Shown: one piece after another, positions 1 through 8,477 of the stretch
How the letters are laid out: every line of letters starts with the position of its first letter
How positions within the stretch are numbered: the stretch's first letter is position 1
From: Paenibacillus sp. 1011MAR3C5
Lineage (GTDB): Bacteria > Bacillota > Bacilli > Paenibacillales > Paenibacillaceae
Assembly: GCF_003591485.1 (NCBI RefSeq)
Contig: NZ_QZCF01000010.1
Location: 62,001-126,000, forward strand
Length of the DNA stretch: 64,000 nucleotides
Direction of reading: 5' to 3'
Made by a program: the position numbers and the translations under genes
The notes under the pieces: generated by a model
The model's input: only the letters and a program-made list of their open reading frames with translations
Told to the model about the DNA's origin: nothing
The model's database searches: none

Positions 1-133
1 TTCAGATTTAATCCTGCTGAATCGAACGTTTAACAAGATTGCTATAAACGATTTCGATCAGGGCAAGCATACTCATCAAGTGAGTATCTACTGGCCCATT
101 ACCATTTTTCCAATTCCGCACAAAAATATGAAG

Positions 134-159
134 CGCCGCAAACTCATTGCGGCGTTTTT
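134..159 (+). terminator. Intrinsic terminator of a gene upstream of the window
   Basis: Inverted repeat CGCCGCAA / TTGCGGCG (134-141 and 147-154) with a 5-nt loop, followed by a T run. It ends a plus-strand unit that lies mostly outside the window. One frame is open from 2 to about 177, but the hairpin falls inside it and no family is recognisable, so no gene is called there. I see nothing else in 1-335 apart from the Shine-Dalgarno of the next gene. Confidence 0.7.
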
Positions 160-335
160 ACATTTAGCATGATTCGAAAGTATTCCCCCCTTGGAGCCCT
201 TGAATAAGAACCTCTCCTCTATTGTTTTACAAAACCTTTAGTTTTTCGGTACAGGATTTCCAAACCGCGCCGCCGAATATCTCCCTGTTCCAATATTCAC
301 ACTATACAAATAGGCGATGGAGGGATGATTCGTTC

Positions 336-2105
336 ATGAGAAAACCATGGAATTGGCTGCTGTCCACTGTGCTGAGCCTGGCTTTGGTGCTGGGGCTTGC
401 AAGCGGGGCGGCGGCAGAGGGCAATACGGAGCAAGGCGTCAAGCATCTGACCATTTTACACACGAACGACATGCACGCACGGTCAATCGAAAACGGAGCC
501 GAGATGGGATTTGCCAAGGTAGCCGGTATCTTCGACAGCTATCGCAAAGCCAATCCGAATACGCTCGTCCTCGATGCAGGCGATGCGATTCACGGCACAA
601 CGTTCGCCACTCTAGTAGGCGGGCAAAGCGTCGCCGATGTGATGAACCTGATGGGGTACGATGCCATGGCACCGGGCAACCACGAGTTCAACTATGGAAC
701 CGACAGGCTGCTGGAACTGGCAAAAGGCCTAAAGTTCCCCGTTATTAGCGGCAACGTCAGAGACAAACAGAATGATCAGATCTTCAAGCCATATATCATC
801 AAAGAGATTGACGGCATCAAGGTGGGCATCTTCGGTCTCTCCACACCAGAGACGGCTTACAAGACGCATCCGATAAACGTCGAAAAAATCACGTTCACCG
901 ATCCGGTCAAAGAAGCGCAATCCATCGTCGACGAGCTGCAGGATCAAACGGATCTTATTATTGCGCTGGGACATCTGGGCATGGACAAATCAAGCGAGGA
1001 TAACAGCTTCAAGGTCGTCAAAGCCGTGAAAGGGATCGATCTTTTCGTAGACGGCCACAGCCATACTCTGCTGGAGAAAGGACTTCTGTCCGATAACGAT
1101 ACGCTTATCGTCAGCACAGGCGAATATACGCAGCATGTCGGCGTCGTTGATATTTGGCTGCAGGATGGCAAAATAACAAAACGTGAAGCGAAGCTGATCA
1201 ATCAGGAAGACTCCGCCAATATCACACCGAATGAATCCGTTACAGCCAAAGTAGCCGAAATCATTAAGGCACAGGAAGTCATATTGGCAGAGAAAGTCGG
1301 CAACACCTCCGTAGCTCTCGAAGGTGCCCGCGAGAAAGTACGCGCAAGCGAGACTAACCTTGGCAATCTGATTGCGGATGCCCTGCTCTTCGTCACTAAG
1401 GCGGATGTTGCTCTGACCAACGGCGGAGGCATTCGTGCATCCATCGATCAAGGCGTCATTACGAAGGGAGAAGTCATTACCGTTCTCCCATTCGGCAACC
1501 AGATCGTCACGCTTAAGGTGAAAGGCGCTGATATTAAGTCTGCGCTGGAAAATGGCGTCTCCGATTACCCGAACGCCAAAGGAGCCTTCCCCCAGGTCGG
1601 GGGGATGAGCTTCAAGATTGATCCCGCTGCGGCTCCAGGCTCGCGCGTGCATGATCTGAAGGTCGGCAGCAAAGCAATAGACCTCCAAGCGGAATACACG
1701 ATTGCGACGAATGACTTCCTTGCAGCAGGCGGGGATGAATACACCATGTTCGGCCAATATCCGCAGGCCGGTATGTACGGCTCGTTGGATGAGGCGCTTA
1801 TCGCCTATATTCAGGAATTGGGTTCCGCGGACCCGAAGGTTGAAGGCCGCATCAAGGAATATGCCGCTCCCGGAACTGCAACACCGCAACCTGAACCAAA
1901 GCCAAACCCTGAGCCTAAGCCAGAACCAAAACCAGAATCTAACCCGGAAGTGCAGCCTGTCTATATTGTGAAGAAAGGCGACACGCTATGGGGCATTGCG
2001 CGCAAGCACGGTACAACCTGGCAGGCGCTTCGCGACCTTAACCATTTGAAAAACCCGAACCTGATCTTCCCGGGTCAAAAAATCATTTTGCCTGCCAAAG
2101 CTTAG
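336..2105 (+). CDS. Secreted 5'-nucleotidase/UshA-type metallophosphatase with C-terminal LysM
   Basis: A 589-residue exported phosphoesterase that should dephosphorylate nucleotides or UDP-sugars in the cell-wall space. The ATG at 336 is chosen because it starts a classic Sec signal peptide (MRKPWNWLL..., hydrophobic to about residue 25) and follows GGAGGG; the longer frame from 222 has no such logic. Metallophosphatase motifs are visible in order: HTNDMHAR, DAGDAIHG, GNHEFNYG, ALGHLG and DGHSHT. The nucleotidase C-domain follows, with TNGGGIRAS. A Pro/Glu/Lys-rich linker (PEPKP repeats) then joins a terminal LysM (KKGDTLWGIARKHG) that would anchor the enzyme to peptidoglycan. It stands alone, followed by its own terminator. 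A cytosolic relative lies at 43746-45356. Confidence 0.93.
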   Translation: MRKPWNWLLSTVLSLALVLGLASGAAAEGNTEQGVKHLTILHTNDMHARSIENGAEMGFAKVAGIFDSYRKANPNTLVLDAGDAIHGTTFATLVGGQSVADVMNLMGYDAMAPGNHEFNYGTDRLLELAKGLKFPVISGNVRDKQNDQIFKPYIIKEIDGIKVGIFGLSTPETAYKTHPINVEKITFTDPVKEAQSIVDELQDQTDLIIALGHLGMDKSSEDNSFKVVKAVKGIDLFVDGHSHTLLEKGLLSDNDTLIVSTGEYTQHVGVVDIWLQDGKITKREAKLINQEDSANITPNESVTAKVAEIIKAQEVILAEKVGNTSVALEGAREKVRASETNLGNLIADALLFVTKADVALTNGGGIRASIDQGVITKGEVITVLPFGNQIVTLKVKGADIKSALENGVSDYPNAKGAFPQVGGMSFKIDPAAAPGSRVHDLKVGSKAIDLQAEYTIATNDFLAAGGDEYTMFGQYPQAGMYGSLDEALIAYIQELGSADPKVEGRIKEYAAPGTATPQPEPKPNPEPKPEPKPESNPEVQPVYIVKKGDTLWGIARKHGTTWQALRDLNHLKNPNLIFPGQKIILPAKA

Positions 2106-2126
2106 AACGAGGATATAAACGGCATA

Positions 2127-2173
2127 AAGAGAACCGGTCGCTAGCCCAAGGCTCATGCGACTGGTTTTCTTTT
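2127..2173 (+). terminator. Terminator of the LysM 5'-nucleotidase gene
   Basis: Stem AGAACCGGTCGC against GCGACTGGTTTTCT (with G-U pairs), then CTTTTTT, starting just past the stop codon at 2105. Confidence 0.8.
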
Positions 2174-2355
2174 TTCATGATTCCCCCTAATAGGCTCCTT
2201 GCAGCAGAACCAGCCGACGAGCGAACCGGGCATAGCATTACGGCTGCAGCACCCCATGCAAGCCACACTGCACCGCCAAGCCCTAAGAAACAAGCCGGTT
2301 AACCGTACAAGCTGCAATTGGTTGCTGCACTGGAGCTCACAATGGTGGCAGTACA

Positions 2356-2396
2356 AGAAAGGGCGAAGCAGATTAACCTCCTGCTTCGCCCTTTCT
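2356..2396. terminator. Bidirectional hairpin in a convergent intergenic region
   Basis: Perfect inverted repeat AGAAAGGGCGAAGCAG / CTGCTTCGCCCTTTCT with an 8-nt loop, between the convergent nucleotidase and ABC exporter genes. It is probably the terminator of the minus-strand exporter gene that ends at 2515. The rest of 2174-2514 holds no gene I can support. Confidence 0.6.
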
Positions 2397-2514
2397 CTAT
2401 ATGCTTTTCAACTTGTCATTCACCGATTCCACATCACGCATAACCTATGCCAGACTGAAGCCAATCCATCGGAATAAGCGACATGGGGTTAGGTGGTTAC
2501 ACCCGCCTCACAGC

Positions 2515-4233
2515 CTATGCTCTGCCGAACTGCGCTGTATGCAAGCGGCTGTAGATGCCGCCTGCCGCAACAAGCTCATCATGGCGGCCCTGCTCGGTAA
2601 TGCCCTTCTCTGTCACAACGACTATGCGATCCGCGTTCTTGATCGTGGCCAGACGATGCGCGATAACCAGCGTCGTACGTCCTTCCGACAATTCTGCCAG
2701 CGATTGCTGGATCGCCGCTTCCGTCTCTGTATCCAGTGCCGAAGTCGCTTCGTCCAGAATCAGAATCGGCGGGTTCTTCAGGAACATCCTTGCGATCGCT
2801 AGCCGCTGCTTCTGGCCGCCGGACAGCTTCACGCCGCGTTCGCCGATGACCGTATCCAGTCCATTGGGCAAGGATGCGATGAATTCCTCCAGCCTTGCCC
2901 GTCTTGCCGCCTCCAGAATGTCCCAATCATCAGCGCCTAGCTTACCATAAGAGATATTCTCCCGAATCGTACCCGAGAACAGGAATACATCCTGCTGCAC
3001 GATGCCGATTCCCTTGCGAAGCGATTCCAGCTTCATATCGCGAATATCCAGTCCGTCGATCGTAATGCTGCCGTTTTCAACCTCATAGAATCTTGGCAGC
3101 AAGCTGCAAAGTGTCGTCTTACCCGCTCCAGACGGACCGACGAAGGCGACGGTCTCTCCTGCCCGAATGGACAGGTCAATGCCCTGCAGCACTTTGGATT
3201 CACCCTCGTAACCAAACGTAACGTCTTTGTAGCGGATATTGCCATGCAGACGATCAACCGTAATCGCGTTCGGCGAATCCGCAACATCCGGTGCCGTATC
3301 CATCAGCTCCACGTAACGCTTAAAGCCCGCAATGCCTTTCGGATAGCTTTCAATAACGGCATTAATCTTTTCAATTGGCTTGAAGAAAATATTCGTCAGC
3401 AAGACGAATGTCATAAAGTCACCGTATGGCATTCCTTTTTTCAAAACGTAATACGCGCCTGCCATCAGCACGAACAGTTGTACCAATCTCATTAACATGT
3501 AGGAGACCGAAGCGTTCAAGCCGATAATCTTGTACGCGATCAGCTTCGCTTCGCGGAAACGCATGTTATTGCCTTTGAACAACTTGCCTTCATGCTTCTC
3601 ATTCGCGAACGCCTGCACAACGCGGATGCCGCCCACCGTATCTTCTACGCGCGCATTGAAGTCGGCCATGTCTGTGAAGAGGCGGTTGGATGCCTTGGTC
3701 ATCCGTTTGTTGAAGTACAGCACCAGCCAAATAATAACCGGTACGATAATGAACGTCATGATCGCCAGCTCCGGCTGAATGAACAGCATAATGCCGAATG
3801 CGCCGATCAGCGTCATCGCTGCGATGAACATATCCTCCGGTCCGTGATGGGCAACCTCGCCGATCTCGAACAAATCATTCGTCAGCCGGGAGAGCAGATG
3901 CCCTGTCTTCGTATTGTCGAAGTAACGGAAGGACAGCTTCTGCACATGATCGAACAGCTTGCGCCGCATATCCGTCTCAATGTTAATGCCCAGCATATGC
4001 CCCCAGTAGGTGACTACGTAGCTTAAGAGCGTATTGATGATATAAATAACCAGCAGCACAGCGCAACCGGCAACAATAAGCCCCCAGTTCTCGTCAGGAA
4101 GCAACGAGTTCACGACATATCCGACCGCAAGCGGGAACACCAGCTCCAGCACAGCGAGAATAACCGCACAGGTAAAATCGAGGAAAAACAGCCGTTTGTA
4201 CGGCTTATAATACGAGAAAAAACGTCTTAACAT
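2515..4233 (-). CDS. ABC exporter, fused permease/ATPase half-transporter
   Basis: A 572-residue type IV ABC exporter (MsbA/YfiBC-like) that would work as a dimer in the membrane. The N-terminal half has six hydrophobic segments (residues about 15-300). The ATPase half has Walker A GPSGAGKTT, signature LSGGQKQR, Walker B ILILDEATSALD and the switch IAHRLATI. The ATG at 4233 is preferred over an in-frame TTG at 4245 because GGAG sits 7 nt upstream of it. Substrate is unknown: drug, lipid or metal chelate are all possible. A good sigma-A promoter at 4299-4327 and a Fur-box-like palindrome at 4276-4290 precede it, so iron control is likely. No partner half-transporter lies next to it, which suggests a homodimer. 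Confidence 0.9.
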   Translation of the reverse strand: MLRRFFSYYKPYKRLFFLDFTCAVILAVLELVFPLAVGYVVNSLLPDENWGLIVAGCAVLLVIYIINTLLSYVVTYWGHMLGINIETDMRRKLFDHVQKLSFRYFDNTKTGHLLSRLTNDLFEIGEVAHHGPEDMFIAAMTLIGAFGIMLFIQPELAIMTFIIVPVIIWLVLYFNKRMTKASNRLFTDMADFNARVEDTVGGIRVVQAFANEKHEGKLFKGNNMRFREAKLIAYKIIGLNASVSYMLMRLVQLFVLMAGAYYVLKKGMPYGDFMTFVLLTNIFFKPIEKINAVIESYPKGIAGFKRYVELMDTAPDVADSPNAITVDRLHGNIRYKDVTFGYEGESKVLQGIDLSIRAGETVAFVGPSGAGKTTLCSLLPRFYEVENGSITIDGLDIRDMKLESLRKGIGIVQQDVFLFSGTIRENISYGKLGADDWDILEAARRARLEEFIASLPNGLDTVIGERGVKLSGGQKQRLAIARMFLKNPPILILDEATSALDTETEAAIQQSLAELSEGRTTLVIAHRLATIKNADRIVVVTEKGITEQGRHDELVAAGGIYSRLHTAQFGRA

Positions 4234-4275
4234 TATAAACTCCAATTCTGCCCTTATTTTGTCAGTGGGACTAAA

Positions 4276-4290
4276 TGATAATGATTTTCA
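4276..4290. promoter_or_regulatory. Fur-box-like operator upstream of the ABC exporter
   Basis: TGATAATGATTTTCA matches the 7-1-7 Fur consensus TGATAAT-N-ATTATCA at all but one position. It lies just downstream of the -10 element at 4299-4304, over the expected transcription start, where a bound repressor would block initiation. The match is direct; control by Fur is inference. Confidence 0.6.
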
Positions 4291-4298
4291 ATAGGAAG

Positions 4299-4327
4299 AT
4301 CATACCCAATCCCTTTTATAGTGTCAA
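4299..4327 (-). promoter_or_regulatory. Sigma-A promoter of the ABC exporter
   Basis: Read on the minus strand: TTGACA (4322-4327), a 17-bp spacer, then TATGAT (4299-4304). The -35 element overlaps the stop codon of fdhD. A near-consensus promoter here makes the exporter a separate transcription unit from fdhF-fdhD. Confidence 0.7.
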
Positions 4328-5133
4328 GGTAATGAATGGTTTATAACGATTCGTTCAGCATGCGTATAGACCGTAAATTGACGGCCGCGGATAAAGCCCA
4401 CGCATGTTATGCCCAGATCATGAGCCAGCCGAAGCGCCAGGTCGGTCGGCGCAGATTTGCTAAGCACAATCCCGCAGCCCATCTTGGCCGCCTTCAACAC
4501 GACCTCCGACGACAGCCTTCCGCTGAACACAATCGCCTTGTTAACCGTGCTGATTCGCTGCAGCAAACAATGACCATACAGCTTATCCAGCGCATTATGG
4601 CGGCCGACATCCGTCATAACGGCCAGAAGCCCTTCTCCTTCAGCGAGCGCGGCATTATGAACGCCCCCTGAGCTATGGAAGTCGCTAGAGCTATTCTGAA
4701 GCTGTTCCATGAACGAGATGCATTGCTCCGGGGTTAACGTCCCTCTGGTCATAATCGTGCGCGCAGTCAGCATGTCGTTGTGAAAATAAAACTGGCGGCT
4801 CTTCCCGCAGCAGCTCCCGATGAACCGCTTCGACACCTTCTCCCGCGCCATGGAGGGCTTGCCAGCCAGCTCCGCGTAGGCGTAACCGCTACCCTCGTCG
4901 ATATGCAGCCGCTTCACCTGAGCCGACTCCCTTATCATCCCCTCGGATGCGAGAAAACCATAAACAAGCTCGCGAAGATAGGTTGGAGAACAGACGACCG
5001 TCGCAAATTCTTCGCCATCCAGCTTGACCGTCAGCGCATATTCGGTTGCGATCTGATCCTCCATGGCTTCGAATTGCCCCGTATCGACACGGTACCGCAT
5101 CGCTCCCCATACCGATAGATTGCCTCTCTCCAT
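4324..5133 (-). CDS. fdhD: FdhD sulfurtransferase for formate dehydrogenase maturation
   Basis: A 269-residue protein of the FdhD family, which passes sulfur from a cysteine desulfurase to the molybdenum cofactor and so activates formate-dehydrogenase-type enzymes. The family's cysteine patch is visible as SCCGKSRQF (C108, C109), and the family segment FSGRLSSEVVLKAAKMGCG lies toward the C terminus. The start at 5133 follows AAGGGGG with 8-nt spacing. The gene begins 18 nt after the stop of the molybdoenzyme gene at 5152, so the two are almost certainly co-transcribed and FdhD serves that enzyme. Confidence 0.95.
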   Translation of the reverse strand: MERGNLSVWGAMRYRVDTGQFEAMEDQIATEYALTVKLDGEEFATVVCSPTYLRELVYGFLASEGMIRESAQVKRLHIDEGSGYAYAELAGKPSMAREKVSKRFIGSCCGKSRQFYFHNDMLTARTIMTRGTLTPEQCISFMEQLQNSSSDFHSSGGVHNAALAEGEGLLAVMTDVGRHNALDKLYGHCLLQRISTVNKAIVFSGRLSSEVVLKAAKMGCGIVLSKSAPTDLALRLAHDLGITCVGFIRGRQFTVYTHAERIVINHSLP

Positions 5134-5151
5134 ACGTCAGTCCCCCTTAGG

Positions 5152-7509
5152 TCAAGTTGGCGGCTCCATATCCAGCTCGGCGACCGTCTGCTCCGCGTAG
5201 CGCGTATCCTTATGCGCATGGTATCTGTCCGCCCGTTCTACTTGAACTGACGCATTGTATTCAGGTATCCCGGCATGGGGCTCATAGACACCCCGCTTGA
5301 ACAGCATATTGCTCTCCGGCCAATACAGCTCAATATTGCCGCTCGCGACCGGAGCCAGCTTCGCGCGGCCATGGAAAAGGCCGTGGCGGTTATGCACCAC
5401 GATATCATCCCCATCCTTCAGATCCAGCCTGCCGGCATCCTCGTTGCTGATTAGCACGTCATGCCGGGCCGCGGCGTTGAAGCTGTCCTTCTCGCCATAG
5501 ATCATGGAGTTGAACTGCTTGCCCCTCCGGGTGGTCGCATATATTCGTTCCGCTGACCGCAGCAAGTCGGGAATCAAGATCGGTATCAATTGCCCTTTCC
5601 CATCAGGAGTCGGACAAGAACCTCCCTCGCACAGCCAAGCATTGCCCCATTGGAAGACGTCACCGCGATTGCGAAGGAGCTGGATGCCATCATAGTTAGG
5701 CGCGGCTGCCGCGATCTCCCTGCGGATATCCTCCGCGCTGTGGAAGCGGGCCAGCGCTCCCCTGTCCCTGTTGATACGCTCGGCAAGCTCGCCGAATATG
5801 TCCCATTCCGCCCGCGCCTCGCCAATGCGCGGCCCCTCGATCTCCGGCGAGAAGTAGACCATTCGTTCGGTCGATGTCGACGTCCCCCCTCCGGGCTGTT
5901 CATAACGGGTCATGGCCGGCAGCACCACAACGTCCTCTACGGCGTCGGCGAGCGCCGAGCTGTTCAGCACAATGTCCTGATGCACACGCAGCTCGACCGA
6001 TTCCAGACAGGCCTGGACATGCAGCGGGTCCGGCATCGTCTCCAGGAAGTTCCCGCCCGATGTATAGAACAGCCGCAGCTTGCTCTCATGCCCCTCCGGC
6101 AGCAATGCGTTCTCCAGCGACACGCCGACGATATCCCCTTGCCACGCTGGCAGGGGAAACTTCCATACCGCTTCGATTCTGGCACGATCCTCCGCCGAGC
6201 TCATCTCCCCTCCCGGCAAGCTGAACGGGTCCGCCCCCATTTCGCCAGAACCCTGTACGCCGCTATGCCCGCGAATCGGCATCAACCCGCAATGCTCTCT
6301 GCCCAGAAAACCGCGCAGCAAAGCCAGGTTGGCAACCTGAGAGATGTTGTCCGTCCCGAAGCGATGCTGCGTCAATCCCATACTCCATACGAAGACGCCC
6401 GAGCGGGCGCCAGCGAGCAGACGAGCCAGCTCCTCCATACGAGAGCGCGCAAGCCCTGAAGAACGCTCGATATCCGCCCACTCCAGAGCTTCCACATGCA
6501 TGCGCAGCGCGTCGTAGCCATTCGTATGACGGCCGACGAACTCATGGTCAATCGCGGAACCGCTCGCCGCTTCTTCCATCTCGAACCAGCACTTCATGAT
6601 GCCGTGCATGAATGCGATATCCCCGCCAATGCTGACCTGATAGAAGTCATCCGCAAGCTTGGTCCCGAACAAAGCCGACTCTGCAATAGAAGGAATCCAA
6701 TACCCGTCCATAGCAGGCTCGCGATAAGGGTTAATGACGATGATCTTCGTTCCCTTGCGCTTGGCCGCGTACATATATTTAGTCGATACCGGCTGGTTGT
6801 TCGCCGCTACGCTGCCCCAGAACAGCAGCACGTCCGTCCCGATCCAATCCTTGTAGCTGCAAGTGGATGCGCCAACGCCGATAGAACGCTTCAAGGCGGC
6901 CTTGGACGGCGAGTGGCAGATGCGCGAGGCATTGTCGATATGATTCGTGCCAATCGCCCTGGCAGCCTTAGCCGCCGCGTAATAGGTCTCGTTCGTAATG
7001 CCTCTTCCGGTCAAATAAAACGCGATTCCCTTCGGATCAATCGCCCGCGCCTTGTCCGCAATTCGCGACAGTGCCTCATCCCAGCTCAATCGGCTGAAGC
7101 GGGTTTCGCCTCTCCGCCGGATCAACGGATAAGGCAATCTGCCCAACTGTCGAAGCTCGGCGCTGTTGAGCTTCCGCAGCTCCGCGATGTCCGCATGCAG
7201 CCAGCGCTCCTTGATGGCAGGCATCGTATTCAGGCGCAGCACGTTGAGGCGCGTCGTGCAGACATGCGGCCCTTCCAGCGTCTGATCATATAACCCGGAT
7301 ACACCGAGCGCGCAGCCATCGCATACTCCTTGCGTCAAGATCCGGTAAGCGTAAGGCAGATTGTTGCGGTTATCCCATACCGTCTTGAAGGTATCGCGAA
7401 TATGATGCGGCTTTACAAGACCGAGCCCGAAGGGTCGCTTGCTCACCCACAACCGGGAATCCCAGCTCTTAGGCAGCTTGATCCGCCCGGTATGCTTTGT
7501 TTTGCCCAT
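5152..7509 (-). CDS. FdhF/YdeP-family molybdopterin oxidoreductase
   Basis: A 785-residue cytoplasmic molybdopterin oxidoreductase of the FdhF/YdeP group, related to formate dehydrogenase alpha subunits. The N-terminal motif GVCDGCALGVSGLYD is typical of this group. Later segments read LTGRGITNETYYAAAKAARA (MGD-binding region) and, near the C terminus, ISNEDAGRLDLKDGD, the usual dinucleotide-binding domain. There is no Tat signal. The ATG at 7509 is chosen over 7515 because GGGAGGGG then has a 7-nt spacing. fdhD follows directly. The physiological substrate is not known for much of this family, so formate is only a possibility. A cre-like site and a palindrome overlap its likely promoter at 7648-7683. 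Confidence 0.9.
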   Translation of the reverse strand: MGKTKHTGRIKLPKSWDSRLWVSKRPFGLGLVKPHHIRDTFKTVWDNRNNLPYAYRILTQGVCDGCALGVSGLYDQTLEGPHVCTTRLNVLRLNTMPAIKERWLHADIAELRKLNSAELRQLGRLPYPLIRRRGETRFSRLSWDEALSRIADKARAIDPKGIAFYLTGRGITNETYYAAAKAARAIGTNHIDNASRICHSPSKAALKRSIGVGASTCSYKDWIGTDVLLFWGSVAANNQPVSTKYMYAAKRKGTKIIVINPYREPAMDGYWIPSIAESALFGTKLADDFYQVSIGGDIAFMHGIMKCWFEMEEAASGSAIDHEFVGRHTNGYDALRMHVEALEWADIERSSGLARSRMEELARLLAGARSGVFVWSMGLTQHRFGTDNISQVANLALLRGFLGREHCGLMPIRGHSGVQGSGEMGADPFSLPGGEMSSAEDRARIEAVWKFPLPAWQGDIVGVSLENALLPEGHESKLRLFYTSGGNFLETMPDPLHVQACLESVELRVHQDIVLNSSALADAVEDVVVLPAMTRYEQPGGGTSTSTERMVYFSPEIEGPRIGEARAEWDIFGELAERINRDRGALARFHSAEDIRREIAAAAPNYDGIQLLRNRGDVFQWGNAWLCEGGSCPTPDGKGQLIPILIPDLLRSAERIYATTRRGKQFNSMIYGEKDSFNAAARHDVLISNEDAGRLDLKDGDDIVVHNRHGLFHGRAKLAPVASGNIELYWPESNMLFKRGVYEPHAGIPEYNASVQVERADRYHAHKDTRYAEQTVAELDMEPPT

Positions 7510-7647
7510 GCCCATTCCCCTCCCAATCCCAATCTATCGAGCAGCGATCGAAAAAAGACCGCTTTCGCAATGATCCCAAGTGTTCCCACTCCAAAGCTCA
7601 TTTTTGGCAGTCTTATCGTTCATTCGTTGAACAGTTCGATTCAGCCC

Positions 7648-7676
7648 AGTGTATCAAGAAAACGTTTACATGACAA
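7648..7676 (-). promoter_or_regulatory. Putative promoter of the fdhF-fdhD operon
   Basis: Minus-strand TTGTCA (7671-7676), a 17-bp spacer, then TACACT (7648-7653), about 140 nt upstream of the molybdoenzyme start. A regulatory palindrome and a cre-like sequence overlap it. Confidence 0.5.
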
Positions 7677-7683
7677 TGTAAAC
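7657..7683. promoter_or_regulatory. cre-like site overlapping an 8-bp palindrome
   Basis: AGAAAACGTTTACA (7657-7670) matches the CcpA cre consensus TGWAANCGNTNWCA at all but the first base. The palindrome GTTTACAT-GACA-ATGTAAAC (7664-7683) overlaps it and covers the -35 element. Repression by CcpA, a second regulator, or both would be expected for fdhF-fdhD. This is inferred from sequence only. Confidence 0.5.
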
Positions 7684-7685
7684 AA

Positions 7686-7711
7686 AGGCAGCCTGAATCA
7701 TCAGGCTGCCT
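7686..7711 (-). terminator. Terminator downstream of the IF-3 paralogue
   Basis: AGGCAGCCTGA / TCAGGCTGCCT with a 4-nt loop. Read on the minus strand it is followed by TTTGTTT. It lies about 130 nt beyond the stop of the IF-3-like gene. Confidence 0.65.
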
Positions 7712-7841
7712 GCATGGCAAATGATTAGAGTTAACCGTCAAAATCATCAGTACGTCCGCTTGAACTTTGCAACCATATATAACCCGGTTAGCATCTAAGA
7801 TTGGCCGTTATAATCATGACTACGTACAGGAGCCCGGCCGG

Positions 7842-8339
7842 TTACTTCGGCATAAGCTCCAGAGCCGCTTGCTTGCCGCTTAGTTGAACGCCAGTTTTGC
7901 GGGTTCCTCTCACCTTGAGATCGGTGGCAAGTCCCTCCAGCAGCGCCTTGGCGGCTGGTCCTTCCTTGCCCTGAATACGAACTACCAGCAGAACGCCATA
8001 GCCTGACTCCAATAGCTTCTCCGCTTGCCTGCGCTTCGTCTCGTAATCATGGTCTTCAATGCTTGCTGTCAGGCGAATTTCCTTCACCTTGACCTGCCCA
8101 TCCTTCTGGCGGGCTTCCTTGCCGGCCTTGTCCTTCTCCTGCTTTGCCGCTCCCCGGCTGACCAGCCGGCATGGCGGAGGGCTGCTCATCAGCGAATCGC
8201 ATACCAGATCCGCTTTCAGCTGCTTCGCCAGCTCGAGCGCTTCCTGCCGGGATACGACCCCAATCCGCTCGCCATCCAAACCCGTCAGTGATACCTCGAC
8301 AGCCTTGATCGCTTCATTCATTACTAATTTCGATGCCAT
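7842..8339 (-). CDS. Divergent, orphan IF-3-like protein
   Basis: A 165-residue homologue of translation initiation factor IF-3, which binds the 30S subunit and polices initiator tRNA. The N-domain is recognisable (MNEAIKAVEVSLTGLDGERIG, EALELAKQLKADLV, PPPCR), as is the C-domain start (VKEIRLTASIEDHDYETK). The usual RFRGRE motif reads RIQGKE and the last 40 residues are poorly conserved, so several basic 30S-contact residues seem lost. It starts with ATG after AAGGAG, not the AUU that autoregulates ordinary infC, and rpmI-rplT are not next to it. It is best seen as a second, specialised IF-3, perhaps a hibernation or stress variant. It follows the HAD gene by 138 nt. Confidence 0.8.
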   Translation of the reverse strand: MASKLVMNEAIKAVEVSLTGLDGERIGVVSRQEALELAKQLKADLVCDSLMSSPPPCRLVSRGAAKQEKDKAGKEARQKDGQVKVKEIRLTASIEDHDYETKRRQAEKLLESGYGVLLVVRIQGKEGPAAKALLEGLATDLKVRGTRKTGVQLSGKQAALELMPK

Positions 8340-8395
8340 GGTTCTTCTCCTTCAACGTGTCCATCTTGATCATCGCGGCTTCACCGGACGACACC

Positions 8396-8414
8396 TTGCC
8401 CTTATTATGGGCAA
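8396..8414 (-). promoter_or_regulatory. Hairpin in the leader of the IF-3-like gene
   Basis: TTGCCC / GGGCAA stem with a 7-nt loop in the 138-nt gap between the HAD gene stop and the IF-3-like start. No T run follows, so it is a leader structure rather than a clear terminator. Its role is unknown. Confidence 0.35.
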
Positions 8415-8477
8415 CTCAGACCGCAATCGCAAGGCCGAGGTGACGCTCTTCCTTCTCCTCAGCCTATCCATAAAATT

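Noticed and set aside
2..177. Open frame at the left edge that could be the end of a gene
   Set aside because: A strong terminator hairpin lies inside it and the translation shows no recognisable family, so it cannot be supported.
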